The translations under genes were made by a program, and so were the position numbers. Below, piece after piece: positions 4,904 to 5,312 of a DNA stretch of 5,312 nucleotides. Where the stretch lies: assembly GCA_002418825.1 (NCBI GenBank), contig DIEW01000050.1, positions 8,129-13,440 on the forward strand. The letters run 5' to 3'. This DNA is from Syntrophaceae bacterium UBA5764. Its GTDB lineage: Bacteria > Desulfobacterota > Syntrophia > Syntrophales > Smithellaceae. The notes under the pieces were generated by a model that worked only from the letters and a program-made list of their open reading frames with translations, was not told the origin of the DNA and searched no databases. How positions within the stretch are numbered: the first letter of the stretch is position 1; every line of letters starts with the position of its first letter.

Positions 4904-5312
4904 ATGCTGAAATTTTTACCGTACAAAATTAAAGGAGTAATTTCCTCGTCACTTTTAGGGCTCAACGTTATTTTCTGGGTTACAATTTTATTTATTTTTT
5001 CCCTGTTAAAATTTTTACTGCCTATTCCGCCTTGGCGCCGTTTGTGCGACCGGATTTTGCCGTGGATTGCCGAAAACTGGATATCCGGCAACAGTGGCTG
5101 GATGAAACTTACGCAAAAAACAAAATGGGATGTTCATGGTCTGGAAGGGCTAAATTACAATAAATGGTATCTTGTTGTCGCCAACCATCAGTCCTGGGCG
5201 GATATTTTTGTGTTGCAACATTTGCTGAACAGGCGCATCCGTCTGCTGAAATTTTTTCTTAAGCGCCAGCTTATCTGGGTGCCGCTTATGGGGCTTGCCT
5301 GGTGGGCGCTGG
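4904..5312 (+). CDS. YihG-type 1-acyl-glycerol-3-phosphate acyltransferase-like protein (5' part, cut by window edge)
   Basis: The first 136 residues of a PlsC-superfamily membrane acyltransferase closest in style to E. coli YihG. Such enzymes transfer acyl chains to lysophospholipid-type acceptors such as lysophosphatidic acid at the inner membrane. A hydrophobic segment at about 15-41 would anchor the N terminus. The stretch WDVHGLEGLNYNKWYLVVAN (75-94) leads into the catalytic HX4D motif, His95 to Asp100 in NHQSWAD (94-100). FFLKRQLIWVPLMGLAWWAL (117-136) corresponds to the conserved FLKxQLxWVPxxGLAxWAL block of YihG. The later PlsC motifs lie beyond the edge. The ATG at 4904 is chosen because an in-frame TGA ends at 4894 and AGAAGG (4886-4891) lies 12 bases upstream. 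It is divergent from the CBS/pnt block with no obvious functional tie. Confidence 0.9.
   Translation, partial: MLKFLPYKIKGVISSSLLGLNVIFWVTILFIFSLLKFLLPIPPWRRLCDRILPWIAENWISGNSGWMKLTQKTKWDVHGLEGLNYNKWYLVVANHQSWADIFVLQHLLNRRIRLLKFFLKRQLIWVPLMGLAWWAL

Noticed and set aside
4873..5091. 72-codon - strand open frame
   Set aside because: It is antisense to the YihG-like gene, which has the HX4D motif and a good start.

Overview
The window looks like chromosomal DNA of a Gram-negative bacterium, most likely a deltaproteobacterium (Desulfobacterota-like). Three things point that way: the proton-translocating transhydrogenase has its alpha chain split in two; a LuxR-type regulator carries the linker plus helix-turn-helix tail I associate with deltaproteobacterial PAS-LuxR proteins; and there is a YihG-type membrane acyltransferase. 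The lineage is an inference from gene style, not a measured placement.

Layout. Bases 1-23 have the geometry of the 3' end of a tRNA on the + strand (T loop, T stem, acceptor strand, discriminator A, encoded CCA), cut by the window edge. From about 4613 down to 93 everything reads on the - strand. In transcription order this is: a near-consensus sigma-70 promoter (4585-4613), an unrecognised 46-residue ORF (4414-4554), a tandem-CBS protein fused to a LuxR/GerE DNA-binding domain (3606-4397), a short stand-alone tandem-CBS protein (3044-3502), and then pntA1 (1834-2988), pntA2 (1460-1768) and pntB (93-1463). A 349-base non-coding stretch (4555-4903) separates this block from a divergent + strand gene, the 5' part of a YihG/PlsC-family acyltransferase (4904 to the edge).

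How it may work. PntA1, PntA2 and PntB together make the membrane transhydrogenase that couples hydride transfer between NADH and NADP+ to proton movement. CBS pairs are known to bind adenine nucleotides (AMP, ATP and, in some families, NAD-type ligands or S-adenosylmethionine). The arrangement suggests that the CBS-LuxR protein is a one-component transcription factor reading an adenylate or nicotinamide signal, with a CBS-only paralogue beside it, and that one or both tune the pnt genes. No part of that regulatory link is proven by the sequence. It rests on co-orientation, short gaps and the paralogy of the two CBS proteins. It is the best candidate here for an under-described system.

Non-coding structure: a perfect 13-bp inverted repeat sits in the pntA1-pntA2 gap, a 19-bp palindrome follows the CBS-LuxR stop codon, and a 17-bp palindrome overlaps a possible promoter of the acyltransferase gene. 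I saw no insertion sequence, CRISPR array, replication origin or recognisable riboswitch.
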